Of a DNA stretch of 64,000 nt, positions 1 through 7,773 are shown piece by piece. Every line of letters starts with the position of its first letter. The first letter of the stretch is position 1. Source of the stretch: Lachnospiraceae bacterium (GTDB taxonomy: Bacteria; Bacillota; Clostridia; Lachnospirales; Lachnospiraceae); assembly GCA_900168235.1 (NCBI GenBank), contig FUZG01000003.1, positions 310,001 to 374,000 on the forward strand, in the 5' to 3' direction. The notes beneath the pieces are model-generated. The model was given only the letters and a program-made list of their open reading frames with translations, searched no databases and had not been told where the DNA came from. The position numbers and the translations under genes are program-made.

Positions 1-243
1 ATCTTCAATTTTTTGTCCATCATGATCCTCTACGATGATCTCGTCTGCAAATCCGGTCTTTTTTACGTTTTCGATCCTTGTCATGATGGGATCGACTACA
101 TTTACCTTACCGCGCGCCTCATCAAAGTGCTGGGTCGTGACTCCCACCACCAGATAGTCACCCAGCTCTTTTGCATGCTTCAAAAGATTGTAATGTCCCT
201 CATGAAAGAGATCGAATGTTCCGTATGTGATAACCTTTTTCAT
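1..243 (-). CDS. Cytidylyltransferase, TagD/glycerol-3-phosphate cytidylyltransferase family (partial, 3' end off window)
   Basis: Reading the minus strand from the ATG at 243 gives 81 codons open to the window edge, beginning MKKVITYGTFDLFHEGH. The HEGH at residues 14-17 is the HxGH nucleotidyl-transfer signature of the small cytidylyltransferases that make CDP-glycerol, CDP-ribitol or similar activated alcohols. It is the last visible gene of a minus-strand glycan operon and starts 25 nt after the LicD gene. A LicD protein uses a CDP- or phospho-alcohol-type donor, so the pairing makes functional sense. The true substrate (glycerol, choline, another alcohol or a sugar phosphate) cannot be read from the fragment. 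Confidence 0.88.
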   Translation of the reverse strand, partial: MKKVITYGTFDLFHEGHYNLLKHAKELGDYLVVGVTTQHFDEARGKVNVVDPIMTRIENVKKTGFADEIIVEDHDGQKIED

Positions 244-267
244 AAATATTGTCCCGCCTGAGTGTTT

Positions 268-1242
268 TTAGAGTGTAAGATCTTCGTCTGTTAAAACCGG
301 ATGGTTCTTTTTATTTTTGAGATAATATGTGTACGGTCTGTCCACATCGAAAAGTGTGCCGCCGTGAACACTGGGCGCCGCATGGGGAGTTCTCCATCCT
401 TCCCCATACTCAGCCCGAAGTGCCCTGTCGTAGTTTACCGGCACAGGAATCTCCATAAATTCAAACTTCCTGTATTCCAGGTTTTCATAATCTTCACGGT
501 GCCTGTACATACGTCCTGAACCAAAGGTCATTGCAGTTACGTATGTGCTGTCCTTGTGATCATTGTATCTCTCAGAAACTTCCTCAAACTGACGGTAGAT
601 CTTGTCATAGTCATAGATCTTTTTGCCGATACCGGTCATTACAAGCCAGTGGAAGACTGCTTTTCCGATGCGATTTACAAATGTGGTCGCCTGATCCTTA
701 TACCACTCAGAATAGTATGCCATGCGCTCGTATTTAAGCTTGAGCTCTGCCATTTCCCTTTCCTGCTCCGCAAACTGCTCTTCTGTATCAGCAACCGCAT
801 CGAAGGGATAAATATCTATAAAGATACCCTGATTAAAAACAACGTTTTCATTGTATTCAGAGCTCAGGATACCTGTTGTATCACTTCTTCTGAGCTGAGC
901 TATACGCCGGAGGCTTCCTCTGTCAGTATACTCTGTCTGGAGGAAATACGGACCGGAAAGCTCCTTTGGAGCTACCTCACAGAATTTCTCATAATCTTCT
1001 CTGAGCATTGCGATATCGATATCATCATCCCACGGGATAAACCCGCCGTGACGCACGGCTCCGAGCTGAGTCCCTGCAAAGGATGCATATTTCAGATCAT
1101 ATTTTTTGCATATACGATCCATCTCAGCAAGGAGATCCAGTTCAACTGCCCATACCTGTTTTCTCTTTTTTGTTACGAGAAATCCGTTTCTTTCTTCCGG
1201 TTCCAGAAATCCTTCCGGAATTTTTATCTTAAGATCAACCAT
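268..1242 (-). CDS. LicD family phosphotransferase
   Basis: This 324-residue protein carries the LicD nucleotidyltransferase-fold signature: a GTQLGAVRHGGFIPWDDDID stretch at about residues 57-76, with the acidic WDDDID metal-binding motif at 71-76. LicD proteins move phosphocholine or related phospho-substituents from a CDP-linked donor onto cell-surface polysaccharides or teichoic acids. No signal peptide or membrane helix is seen, so it should act in the cytoplasm on lipid-linked precursors. An AAGGA ribosome site lies 8 nt before the ATG. It is flanked by a glycosyltransferase upstream and a cytidylyltransferase downstream, which may make its donor. The transferred group is not deducible from sequence. 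Confidence 0.9.
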   Translation of the reverse strand: MVDLKIKIPEGFLEPEERNGFLVTKKRKQVWAVELDLLAEMDRICKKYDLKYASFAGTQLGAVRHGGFIPWDDDIDIAMLREDYEKFCEVAPKELSGPYFLQTEYTDRGSLRRIAQLRRSDTTGILSSEYNENVVFNQGIFIDIYPFDAVADTEEQFAEQEREMAELKLKYERMAYYSEWYKDQATTFVNRIGKAVFHWLVMTGIGKKIYDYDKIYRQFEEVSERYNDHKDSTYVTAMTFGSGRMYRHREDYENLEYRKFEFMEIPVPVNYDRALRAEYGEGWRTPHAAPSVHGGTLFDVDRPYTYYLKNKKNHPVLTDEDLTL

Positions 1243-1254
1243 CTATCTTGTTCC

Positions 1255-2175
1255 TTATTCATTAATATTTGCGTATTCTATATGAGGCTTAAAAAATAGT
1301 CCTGCGACCGCTCCGGTCCTGAGCATTTTTTTGCGGAGTGCTTTGTTATCCGCTGCCTCTTTTCCGATCCTTCTGCTGAGCTTGATATCATCACGTATTT
1401 CACGAAGAAGAGGCATGATGCCCTTCACCTTTGCCATATACATGCTGTTTCTGCGGTCATAATAGTACCGCTCTACTTTTTCCGCCGGGATCGTTATGAT
1501 ATCTGTTCCTTCATTAGCCCCCATCTTGTGGACTATCACACTGTCGAGATCCAGATACGCCGGTACATCTTTTTGTATCCGACGTGTATACTCTACATCA
1601 TCCCCGTAAATAAAGAAGTCCGCGATCGGCAGCGCTTCTTTTTTTGCAAGACTTAAGTTCACGAAGCAGCCAACAAATGAACATCTTCTTATTGTGAGCA
1701 GCCTCTCATGGTCTAACAGATCCAGGTCGCCGAAATCCCGGGCTTCCTGAACGTTCATTTTTGCGATACTGCCATCTGTCCAGCGAACAAGTGATGACAG
1801 GAATGAAAACTGATTTTTTAATACAGCTGCCTTTTTTACAAGGCTCTCCAGAGCATCTGCTTCCGGTATAGAATCATCATCCATGAGCCATGCGTAATCG
1901 TATCCGCCTTCGATCGCAAGGCGTACTCCTGCAGAAAAGCCTCCTGCACCACCGATATTTTTTCCTGTATTGTAATATCCGATCCTGTCATTCTTTAATG
2001 ACTCTACGTATTCTTTAGTGCCATCCGTACTTGCGTTATCTATAAGCAGGATATCCGAATCAACAGTCTGATCTAAGACAGCTTTCAGATTTTCCTTCAG
2101 AAGCTCCAGACGGTTATAAGTCACTACGACTGTTGCTATTTTTATTGTACCTTTTTTTGCTTTATTATCTGTCAT
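1255..2175 (-). CDS. Glycosyltransferase family 2
   Basis: From the chosen ATG the protein has 306 residues with a GT-A fold: VTYNR at 18-22, NASTDGT at 47-53, GGAGGF at 75-80 and the metal-binding MDDD at 98-101. The order resembles rhamnosyl- and galactofuranosyl-transferases of the GlfT/WbbL type, which extend cell-surface glycans from nucleotide-sugar donors. The frame is open to a TTG at 2229 and an ATG at 2205. I prefer the ATG at 2175 because GAGG sits 5 nt upstream and the longer versions run into a dispersed repeat (2209-2264). The LicD gene begins 12 nt after its stop. Sugar specificity is unknown. Confidence 0.88.
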   Translation of the reverse strand: MTDNKAKKGTIKIATVVVTYNRLELLKENLKAVLDQTVDSDILLIDNASTDGTKEYVESLKNDRIGYYNTGKNIGGAGGFSAGVRLAIEGGYDYAWLMDDDSIPEADALESLVKKAAVLKNQFSFLSSLVRWTDGSIAKMNVQEARDFGDLDLLDHERLLTIRRCSFVGCFVNLSLAKKEALPIADFFIYGDDVEYTRRIQKDVPAYLDLDSVIVHKMGANEGTDIITIPAEKVERYYYDRRNSMYMAKVKGIMPLLREIRDDIKLSRRIGKEAADNKALRKKMLRTGAVAGLFFKPHIEYANINE

Positions 2176-2208
2176 TTCTTCCTCAGATTTATAAAATTTT
2201 TCCATGAC

Positions 2209-2264
2209 TGATGTCACGAATCTATGCAAACATCATCAGACCCGGTCTTTTAACCCTGACACCA
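2209..2264. repeat. Short element with TGATGTCA/TGACACCA terminal inverted repeats
   Basis: The left end TGATGTCACGAAT and right end AACCCTGACACCATATAATA match the ends of a larger 160-bp element at 7504-7663. The outer 8 bp form an inverted repeat with one mismatch. It lies between two glycosyltransferase genes. It looks like a small non-coding dispersed repeat, possibly an internally deleted copy. Confidence 0.5.
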
Positions 2265-2273
2265 TATAATATC

Positions 2274-3587
2274 TTAAAATCCCTTGTTCTGTCGACCATT
2301 TGTTTCGCAATACAACTTCTTATACTTCTCCCCGATGATCTCCGGTGAAAAGTTGTTGATCACAGTTTTACGGGCGTTTTCCCTAAGGTCGTGTTCTGCG
2401 CAGAAGCGGATACCCGCTGCCAGATCGGCGCTGTCCCCGTTTTCTGCGAGATATCCGTTCTCTCCGTGCCTTATCATATCTGCCATTCCGCCGATATTGA
2501 ACGCCGTGACAGGTGTACCGCAGGACAAGGACTCCATGACAGTATTGGCAAGGTTCTCATAAAGTGACGGACTCACAAACACATCGCAGGCGTTATAAAC
2601 ACACTTCAAATGAAAATCATCCCTGATATATCCAAGGGAAATGACTTCCATCTCGATCTCTTCTCTTATTTCCCTGCTGTTTCCAAATACTACACAGCTG
2701 TACTGATCAGACGGAAGCTCTTTTAATGCCGCCAAAAGTTCCGCATAGCCTTTTCTCCTGTCGCTGTCGGAATTTTCCGCACCGAAAAGGATCAGTTTCT
2801 TATCCTGAGAAAGTCCCAGAAGTTCACGCACAGTTTTTCTGTCCTGAACATCAAAAAGTTCTGTATCGATGGGATTTGGAATGTTTATGCAAGTCTTTCC
2901 ATGTAAAACACTGCTTTCTGCAGCGCAGTCCGTGATCCATCTGCTGCAGCCCACGACTGTGAGATCAAGATTTTTTACCGCCTGCCTCATAGTATCCTGA
3001 CACTTTGATGACAGGTCCCGTGCCACACTCCCCGGCTCGTCTTCCGTACTTGAAAGCACTTTTTCGCTGTATCCTGCCTGAAAAACAGGACAGTTTCCGC
3101 ACATTTTTTTGTACCGGGTGCATCCTTCCGCGTAATGGCATCCTCCGGTGTACGGGCGCTGGTCATGGAGTGTCCACACCACCTTTTTCTCCATAGAGGC
3201 AAGCCCTTCAAGTGCTTTCGGTGACAGCATCCCGTCTGATACCCAGTGCAGGTGCACTACATCCGCCTGCTGTACAACAGGCAGTTTTGAGATGTCAAAC
3301 CCATACTGATCAGGCGAAAAATACCTTACGGGCTGTCCGCCCTTTACACTTTTCTTTATCAGACGATGGTTCAATTTATTGTACAGCTTGAGTTTCAGCC
3401 TGTCTTTCCATCGCCACGCAGTCGACTCTGCCTCGGTATTTCCTTCTGCATAGAGCATGACTGCATCTATCCCAACACGTCTCTCTGCTTCTGCAATGCG
3501 CACAGCCGCTCTTGCCGCACCGCCCGCTGCCGAAGTCACGAAATGTACTGCTTTTAATTTCTTTTCAGAACGATGATCATCCGCCAT
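2274..3587 (-). CDS. Glycosyltransferase family 4 (GT-B fold)
   Basis: A GT-B glycosyltransferase of about 437 residues. Near the N-terminus it has the acceptor-side SAAGGAARAA loop. The C-terminal half has the donor-binding SPSLYENLANTVMESLSCGTP block, the E-x7-E motif typical of GT4 enzymes using nucleotide sugars. It would add a sugar to a lipid-linked glycan on the cytoplasmic face. The open frame runs 23 codons further upstream. A GGAGGA site lies 7 nt before a TTG (3593), followed directly by GTG and ATG (3587), so translation starts at one of these three adjacent codons. I annotate the ATG, though spacing favours the TTG. Confidence 0.88.
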   Translation of the reverse strand: MADDHRSEKKLKAVHFVTSAAGGAARAAVRIAEAERRVGIDAVMLYAEGNTEAESTAWRWKDRLKLKLYNKLNHRLIKKSVKGGQPVRYFSPDQYGFDISKLPVVQQADVVHLHWVSDGMLSPKALEGLASMEKKVVWTLHDQRPYTGGCHYAEGCTRYKKMCGNCPVFQAGYSEKVLSSTEDEPGSVARDLSSKCQDTMRQAVKNLDLTVVGCSRWITDCAAESSVLHGKTCINIPNPIDTELFDVQDRKTVRELLGLSQDKKLILFGAENSDSDRRKGYAELLAALKELPSDQYSCVVFGNSREIREEIEMEVISLGYIRDDFHLKCVYNACDVFVSPSLYENLANTVMESLSCGTPVTAFNIGGMADMIRHGENGYLAENGDSADLAAGIRFCAEHDLRENARKTVINNFSPEIIGEKYKKLYCETNGRQNKGF

Positions 3588-3682
3588 CACCAATCTATTT
3601 CCTCCAAAATATAGTAAACACACTAAAGGTGCCATGAACCGATAGATCCATGACACCTCTTGATTTTACCATATATATGATT

Positions 3683-4732
3683 TTAGTCCACTTCTACAGG
3701 TTTCAGAGTTTTTCCCGAATTTCTCCTGCGCTTTGAACGGTTGTCCCTGATAAACTGTTCCATGACCGCAGCCCGCGCTATGATCTCACGCTCGTCACGC
3801 TTACGGTTGTGCTTTTCTTCTCCCCTGATCCTAAGGGCAAATGCCACGCCCTCGTACTGGAGTCCGTTTCCTTCATAGAGGAAAGTATTGCTGTCTATAA
3901 CTTCGGAATTGCCTTTATGCACTTTATAGTGATCTGTATGCCACCATGGTGCTTCTCCAAGGATATAGCCCTTATCACCGGAAATGATTATCTGTCCCTC
4001 GGTGTTTACATCAAAACAGCACTTTGCGGATGCGTACTTTCCTTCCCCAAAATCAAAAAAGACCTTCGTGTATATATCAAGTCCGTTTTCTGCATAAACA
4101 GACTGGAACTTAACTTCCTTATAATCTGTGCCATACAGCCTGAATATGGGCAATAAATTGTAGCTTCCAAGCTCCAGGAAGCATCCTCCGTACTTCTTGT
4201 CGGTGCGTTCCCTGGTATCAAGCCCTGTGACCTTCGTAAATGAGGCTTCTATGTCATGGATCTCGCCCACGACACCTTTTTCTGCTTCATCCATCATCCG
4301 TAAAAATCCATCGCAGAATCCGGTCTTTATGGCTTCCATTAGGATCAGATCCTTCTGGTCCGCAAGATAGCAGAGCTTCTCCGCCTCTTCACGGTTCAGG
4401 CTCATGGGTTTCTCGCAGAGTACGTGTTTTCCGTATTCAAGGGCGATCCTTGCGTAATCTCCGTGGGTCTCATGAGGCGACGCGATATAGACCGCATCCA
4501 CATCATTCATAAATGTGCAGAGGTCATCCGTATATTTTGATATGCCATGCTCCTCTGCAAATTTCTCAGCACTGCTTCTCCTTACATTAAATACTGCAGT
4601 CGGCACAAGCCCAGCCATCCTGTCGGCTGACTCCACAAATGATGCGGCGATCCTTCCTGTTCCGATAATGCCTATACGTATGGCTCCTGCCTTGATTTTT
4701 CCCATTTCGTTACCAGAATTGTTTTTACCCAT
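3683..4732 (-). CDS. Gfo/Idh/MocA family NAD(P)-dependent oxidoreductase
   Basis: A 349-residue protein with an N-terminal Rossmann nucleotide site (GxGxxA at about 24-29) and the family's EKP motif (107-109), followed by a C-terminal alpha/beta substrate domain. Members oxidise or reduce cyclic polyols and sugars, often nucleotide sugars in surface-glycan loci. GGGAG lies about 6 nt before the ATG. The 182-bp gap upstream suggests it may have its own promoter. The C-terminal 25 residues are rich in Arg/Lys. The substrate is unknown. Confidence 0.85.
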   Translation of the reverse strand: MGKNNSGNEMGKIKAGAIRIGIIGTGRIAASFVESADRMAGLVPTAVFNVRRSSAEKFAEEHGISKYTDDLCTFMNDVDAVYIASPHETHGDYARIALEYGKHVLCEKPMSLNREEAEKLCYLADQKDLILMEAIKTGFCDGFLRMMDEAEKGVVGEIHDIEASFTKVTGLDTRERTDKKYGGCFLELGSYNLLPIFRLYGTDYKEVKFQSVYAENGLDIYTKVFFDFGEGKYASAKCCFDVNTEGQIIISGDKGYILGEAPWWHTDHYKVHKGNSEVIDSNTFLYEGNGLQYEGVAFALRIRGEEKHNRKRDEREIIARAAVMEQFIRDNRSKRRRNSGKTLKPVEVD

Positions 4733-4914
4733 ACATTTCTCCCATACAGATTTATAAGTCTACAAGGTGCTCTTTCACACTAGTGTACCTTATCCCTTAA
4801 TCTTTTATATCGGTGGAGGCACTTTATTTTTTAATATCTGAAGCTAATGTATGCAGTAGACAAGTCACGCCCGATTCGAAAAAACTCGTAAACCGCCTTG
4901 GGAAAATCTTGTTT
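4733..4914. other. Intergenic gap, AT-rich, no gene seen
   Basis: No convincing reading frame or RNA gene. A perfect short palindrome ACACTAGTGT occurs near 4779-4788. The gap probably carries the leader of the Gfo/Idh gene. No clear rho-independent terminator for the upstream FAD gene was found. Confidence 0.4.
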
Positions 4915-6126
4915 TTATTTTGTAAGCTCGTCTGCGAGATCCATTGCACGCTCCATGCAGACATCTGCATTGAAGTGTGACCATTCGCCCCAGCGTCCGA
5001 GACCGTATACACTGTTCTCTCTTCCCCAGCTGAGAAGTTTCTCCATGATCTCGGGCTTCTCAAGTGTATTGAGAGGATATGCGTAGTGGTTTAAGTAACT
5101 GAAATCGCTCTCTTCTTTTTTGAGAGATACTCTTTCACCGTTTGTCTCTGTCCAGTATCCCTTTGAACCAAGCGCGAAGTTTTCCATCGCCATGATCCTG
5201 TGATAGCTGAACTCTTCACTGGGATAATAGATCCACTGTGCTGTCGTCTCAAAGGGAAGTGACTTTGCATAGTAGTCGATCTGAACTTCGCTGTGCTTTA
5301 AGCGGGACATTGCATCCTGAACATCAGCCGGCATGCCGGAGACATTTTTGAACTCTGTCCACGGCATAGCTACGATGATCTTCTCAGCCTGAAATTCGTG
5401 ATTTACGGTCATCGTATCAAAGTCAACTGTATCTACGGCAGTATTACCGAAATATCTGTCTCCGAGCCTCTCAGCCATGCGTACGAAGCAGTCACCAAAT
5501 CCCTCATTCTTCGGATAGAGGAAATTTGAGTGGCAGGGCTGTTTTCCGTAGAATCTGTGCTCGAGACAGCTCATAAGCGTATCGTCAAAGGAAACGTCCG
5601 GGAGCTTTGCAAGCCAGTAAGTTCCGAGACTGTTCAGATCCTTTGAGAACATTTTTCTGTTGTAAGGGAGCATGTAATCCTCAGCGATCTTGCTTCCGAG
5701 TTTCCATGTGATCCAGTCAACGAATTTTTCGGGCTTCTCTGTACCAAGATTGCATCCTGCTACAGCGATAGCTTTCAGGTATTTTACCTGTTCCTCTGTG
5801 GGAAGCTGCCAGATATGTGCTTCAAAGGGACTTCCCATGAGCTGACCCTTGAAGTAGATCTGGGAATCACGGGTAAAGTGGTTCCACTCTGACTCCGGAA
5901 GGAATCGGAACATATACTCATCAACTTTACGGCTTCTGGTATCAAGGATATGTCCGCCGCCAAAGTCTACAGGCTGTCCGTTCACATACTCTGTCCTGCA
6001 GAGTCCGCCAGCCCTGTCTTCTTTCTCCAGGACTGCAAAGTCCTCGATGCCCTTATCAAGGAGCATATTTGCAAATGTAAGTCCTGACGGGCCTGCCCCC
6101 AGGATCAGATATTTTACTTTCTTCAT
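4915..6126 (-). CDS. NAD(P)/FAD-dependent amine-oxidase-fold protein (UDP-galactopyranose-mutase-like)
   Basis: The protein starts with a dinucleotide-binding GAGPSG (residues 10-15), an acidic residue for the ribose of FAD (about E34) and an AGG motif near 39-41. This is the arrangement in protoporphyrinogen-oxidase and UDP-galactopyranose-mutase relatives. In a glycan locus such enzymes often rearrange or oxidise a nucleotide sugar. A GTG at 6138 overlaps the upstream stop as GTGA, but the ATG at 6126 has AAGGTG about 9 nt upstream and begins right at the conserved beta strand, so I use that start (403 residues). A mutase role is a guess. Confidence 0.75.
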   Translation of the reverse strand: MKKVKYLILGAGPSGLTFANMLLDKGIEDFAVLEKEDRAGGLCRTEYVNGQPVDFGGGHILDTRSRKVDEYMFRFLPESEWNHFTRDSQIYFKGQLMGSPFEAHIWQLPTEEQVKYLKAIAVAGCNLGTEKPEKFVDWITWKLGSKIAEDYMLPYNRKMFSKDLNSLGTYWLAKLPDVSFDDTLMSCLEHRFYGKQPCHSNFLYPKNEGFGDCFVRMAERLGDRYFGNTAVDTVDFDTMTVNHEFQAEKIIVAMPWTEFKNVSGMPADVQDAMSRLKHSEVQIDYYAKSLPFETTAQWIYYPSEEFSYHRIMAMENFALGSKGYWTETNGERVSLKKEESDFSYLNHYAYPLNTLEKPEIMEKLLSWGRENSVYGLGRWGEWSHFNADVCMERAMDLADELTK

Positions 6127-6134
6127 ATGATAAT

Positions 6135-7073
6135 TCACCTTGTATAGTCTCTGTTTTCAATGAACCAGCGATAAGCATCCTCTACGCTCTCACGGAGATC
6201 CATGGACGGTCTCCAGCCAAGCGAAAAGAGCTTCTCTGTATTGAGCTGCATATGAAGTCTGCCCTCCGGCTTATCTACATCAAAGAAAAGATTTCCTTCA
6301 TAGCCGATCATTTCTTTTATGGTCTCTGCGATCTTTCTTATGGAAAATTCCTCGCCGCGTCCGATGTTGATGAGAGGATACTCAAACTCCTGATTCATGA
6401 GGAAGATGCATGCGCTTGCCACATCTTTACTATTCAAAAATTCACGGCATGCTCTGCCTGTTCCCCATACTGTTACAGTGTCGAGCCCCTGCTCTTTTGC
6501 TTCTGTGATACGTCTTATAAGTGACGGTACCACGCCTGCTTTATCGCCGTTGAACGCTGCATATTCGCCGAAGAAATTGCACGGTATTACGGTGAAGAAA
6601 TCGTCGTTGTACTCCTGACGGTAGTAATTGCAGAGCTGTACGCCCGCTGCCTTTGCAAGCGAATAAGGCGTATCTATCTCATTCAGGTTTGTAAATGTGG
6701 CATCTTTTTCCTCAATAGGGATCGCTGCAGTGCTGGGATAAAGAAGCGCACTGCACACGTTAAGAAGACGCTTTACTCCATGTGTATGCGCACTGGATAT
6801 AACATTCATTTCCATCTGCATATTCTGCAGGAGAACTTCTACCGGATACTTTCTCTTGTACTCGATACCTGCTGATATCGCAGCCAGGAAAAATACGAAG
6901 TCCGGCTTATTTTCCGCAAAATACGCATCTACAGCTGCCTGATTCGTGCAGTCGACTTCCGCACGGCTGCAGAGGATCACATTTGTATATCCCTGCTCTG
7001 CGAGCTGTGACTTTATGGCGTGTCCAAGCGCACCGCTATGTCCTATTACACAGATTCTGTCGTTTTTATTCAT
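6135..7073 (-). CDS. NAD-dependent epimerase/reductase, GDP-L-fucose synthase-like
   Basis: A 312-residue short-chain dehydrogenase of the extended type. It has a GxxGxxG-like GHSGALG at 11-17, a catalytic Ser region at about 108 and Y137-x3-K141. The LLQNM...NV and SALLYP segments follow the GDP-L-fucose synthase pattern closely. Such enzymes convert GDP-4-keto-6-deoxymannose to GDP-L-fucose or make related deoxysugars. The partner GDP-mannose dehydratase is not in the window. Its ATG overlaps the upstream cupin gene as ATGA, so the two are translationally coupled. Confidence 0.82.
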   Translation of the reverse strand: MNKNDRICVIGHSGALGHAIKSQLAEQGYTNVILCSRAEVDCTNQAAVDAYFAENKPDFVFFLAAISAGIEYKRKYPVEVLLQNMQMEMNVISSAHTHGVKRLLNVCSALLYPSTAAIPIEEKDATFTNLNEIDTPYSLAKAAGVQLCNYYRQEYNDDFFTVIPCNFFGEYAAFNGDKAGVVPSLIRRITEAKEQGLDTVTVWGTGRACREFLNSKDVASACIFLMNQEFEYPLINIGRGEEFSIRKIAETIKEMIGYEGNLFFDVDKPEGRLHMQLNTEKLFSLGWRPSMDLRESVEDAYRWFIENRDYTR

Positions 7074-7486
7074 ACTGATTCGCTATCCTGATAAATATCT
7101 TTTGATCCGTCCGGTGCTTCTACGCAGATGCTGTACATCTGAGCCATGATGCAGTCTTCCGGGAAATACATGCTGTGAACGGTGTACGGTGTTACTTCAA
7201 AGAAATCTCCCTGGGAAAAGGTGATCTTTTTTTCGTTTTCACGTCCCTTCGGAGCGTCCTCACCGCACTCGCTGTCAGGTGCACTATCCAGCATATAGTA
7301 ACCCACTTCCACAGATCCTCTTACTACAAAAAATGCCTCTGTAGACACCTTATGAAAATGACCTCCGCGCATCACGCCTTTATTTGATTCCAAAATGTTG
7401 AACTGCTCAAAGCCATTGTGAACGAGCTGTGTCAGTTTTCCTCTATTATCCTTAAAACTAAAATCGGTATTTCTGTTTCTGATCAT
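7070..7486 (-). CDS. Cupin-fold sugar isomerase/epimerase (WxcM/FdtA-like)
   Basis: A 138-residue single-domain cupin with the metal/substrate-type block RGGHFHK near residues 40-46 and a matching second strand (VTPYTVHSMYF) near the C-terminus. Relatives such as FdtA and QdtA isomerise dTDP-4-keto-6-deoxyhexoses, and WxcM-like proteins occur in many O-antigen and S-layer glycan loci. It is the first gene of the visible minus-strand glycan cluster, and its stop overlaps the next ATG. It is divergent from the flagellin gene. Exact activity is not assigned. Confidence 0.75.
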   Translation of the reverse strand: MIRNRNTDFSFKDNRGKLTQLVHNGFEQFNILESNKGVMRGGHFHKVSTEAFFVVRGSVEVGYYMLDSAPDSECGEDAPKGRENEKKITFSQGDFFEVTPYTVHSMYFPEDCIMAQMYSICVEAPDGSKDIYQDSESV

Positions 7487-7503
7487 TTTCTGTTTTACTC
7501 CTC

Positions 7504-7663
7504 TGATGTCACGAATCGCTTCGCTGCCATGCAGCAGCTTTCGCGCTTCTAAAACACTCGCAATCCGCGCAATAACGCTACTTGCTCGTGTTTAGCGGGT
7601 CCCAGGTTCCAAATCCTCTTTGTGCAGGCACAATCGGATTTGTACCTTTGAACCCTGACATCA
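7504..7663. repeat. 160-bp element with perfect TGATGTCA/TGACATCA terminal inverted repeats
   Basis: The outer 8 bp are a perfect inverted repeat and the ends match the 56-bp element at 2209-2264. The inside holds a nested hairpin at 7605-7654: GGTTC pairs with GAACC, CAAATCC with GGATTTG and TTGTGC with GCACAA. No reading frame of note. It occupies most of the gap between the glycan locus and flagellin and resembles a miniature inverted-repeat element. Confidence 0.6.
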
Positions 7664-7702
7664 TATAATACCATCTATCTCTTAATAATGCCAATCAATG
7701 TA

Positions 7703-7730
7703 TAAATCATAACTTTGTTTCTACCGATAA
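7703..7730 (+). promoter_or_regulatory. Sigma-28 (SigD/FliA)-type promoter of flagellin
   Basis: TAAA at 7703-7706, a 16-nt spacer, then ACCGATAA at 7723-7730. This is one base from the flagellar -10 GCCGATAA. It lies about 45 nt before the flagellin start, as expected for a late flagellar gene. Confidence 0.8.
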
Positions 7731-7773
7731 ACATACAAAGAAACTTTTTCACGGGGATTGGATGGAGTTTTCT

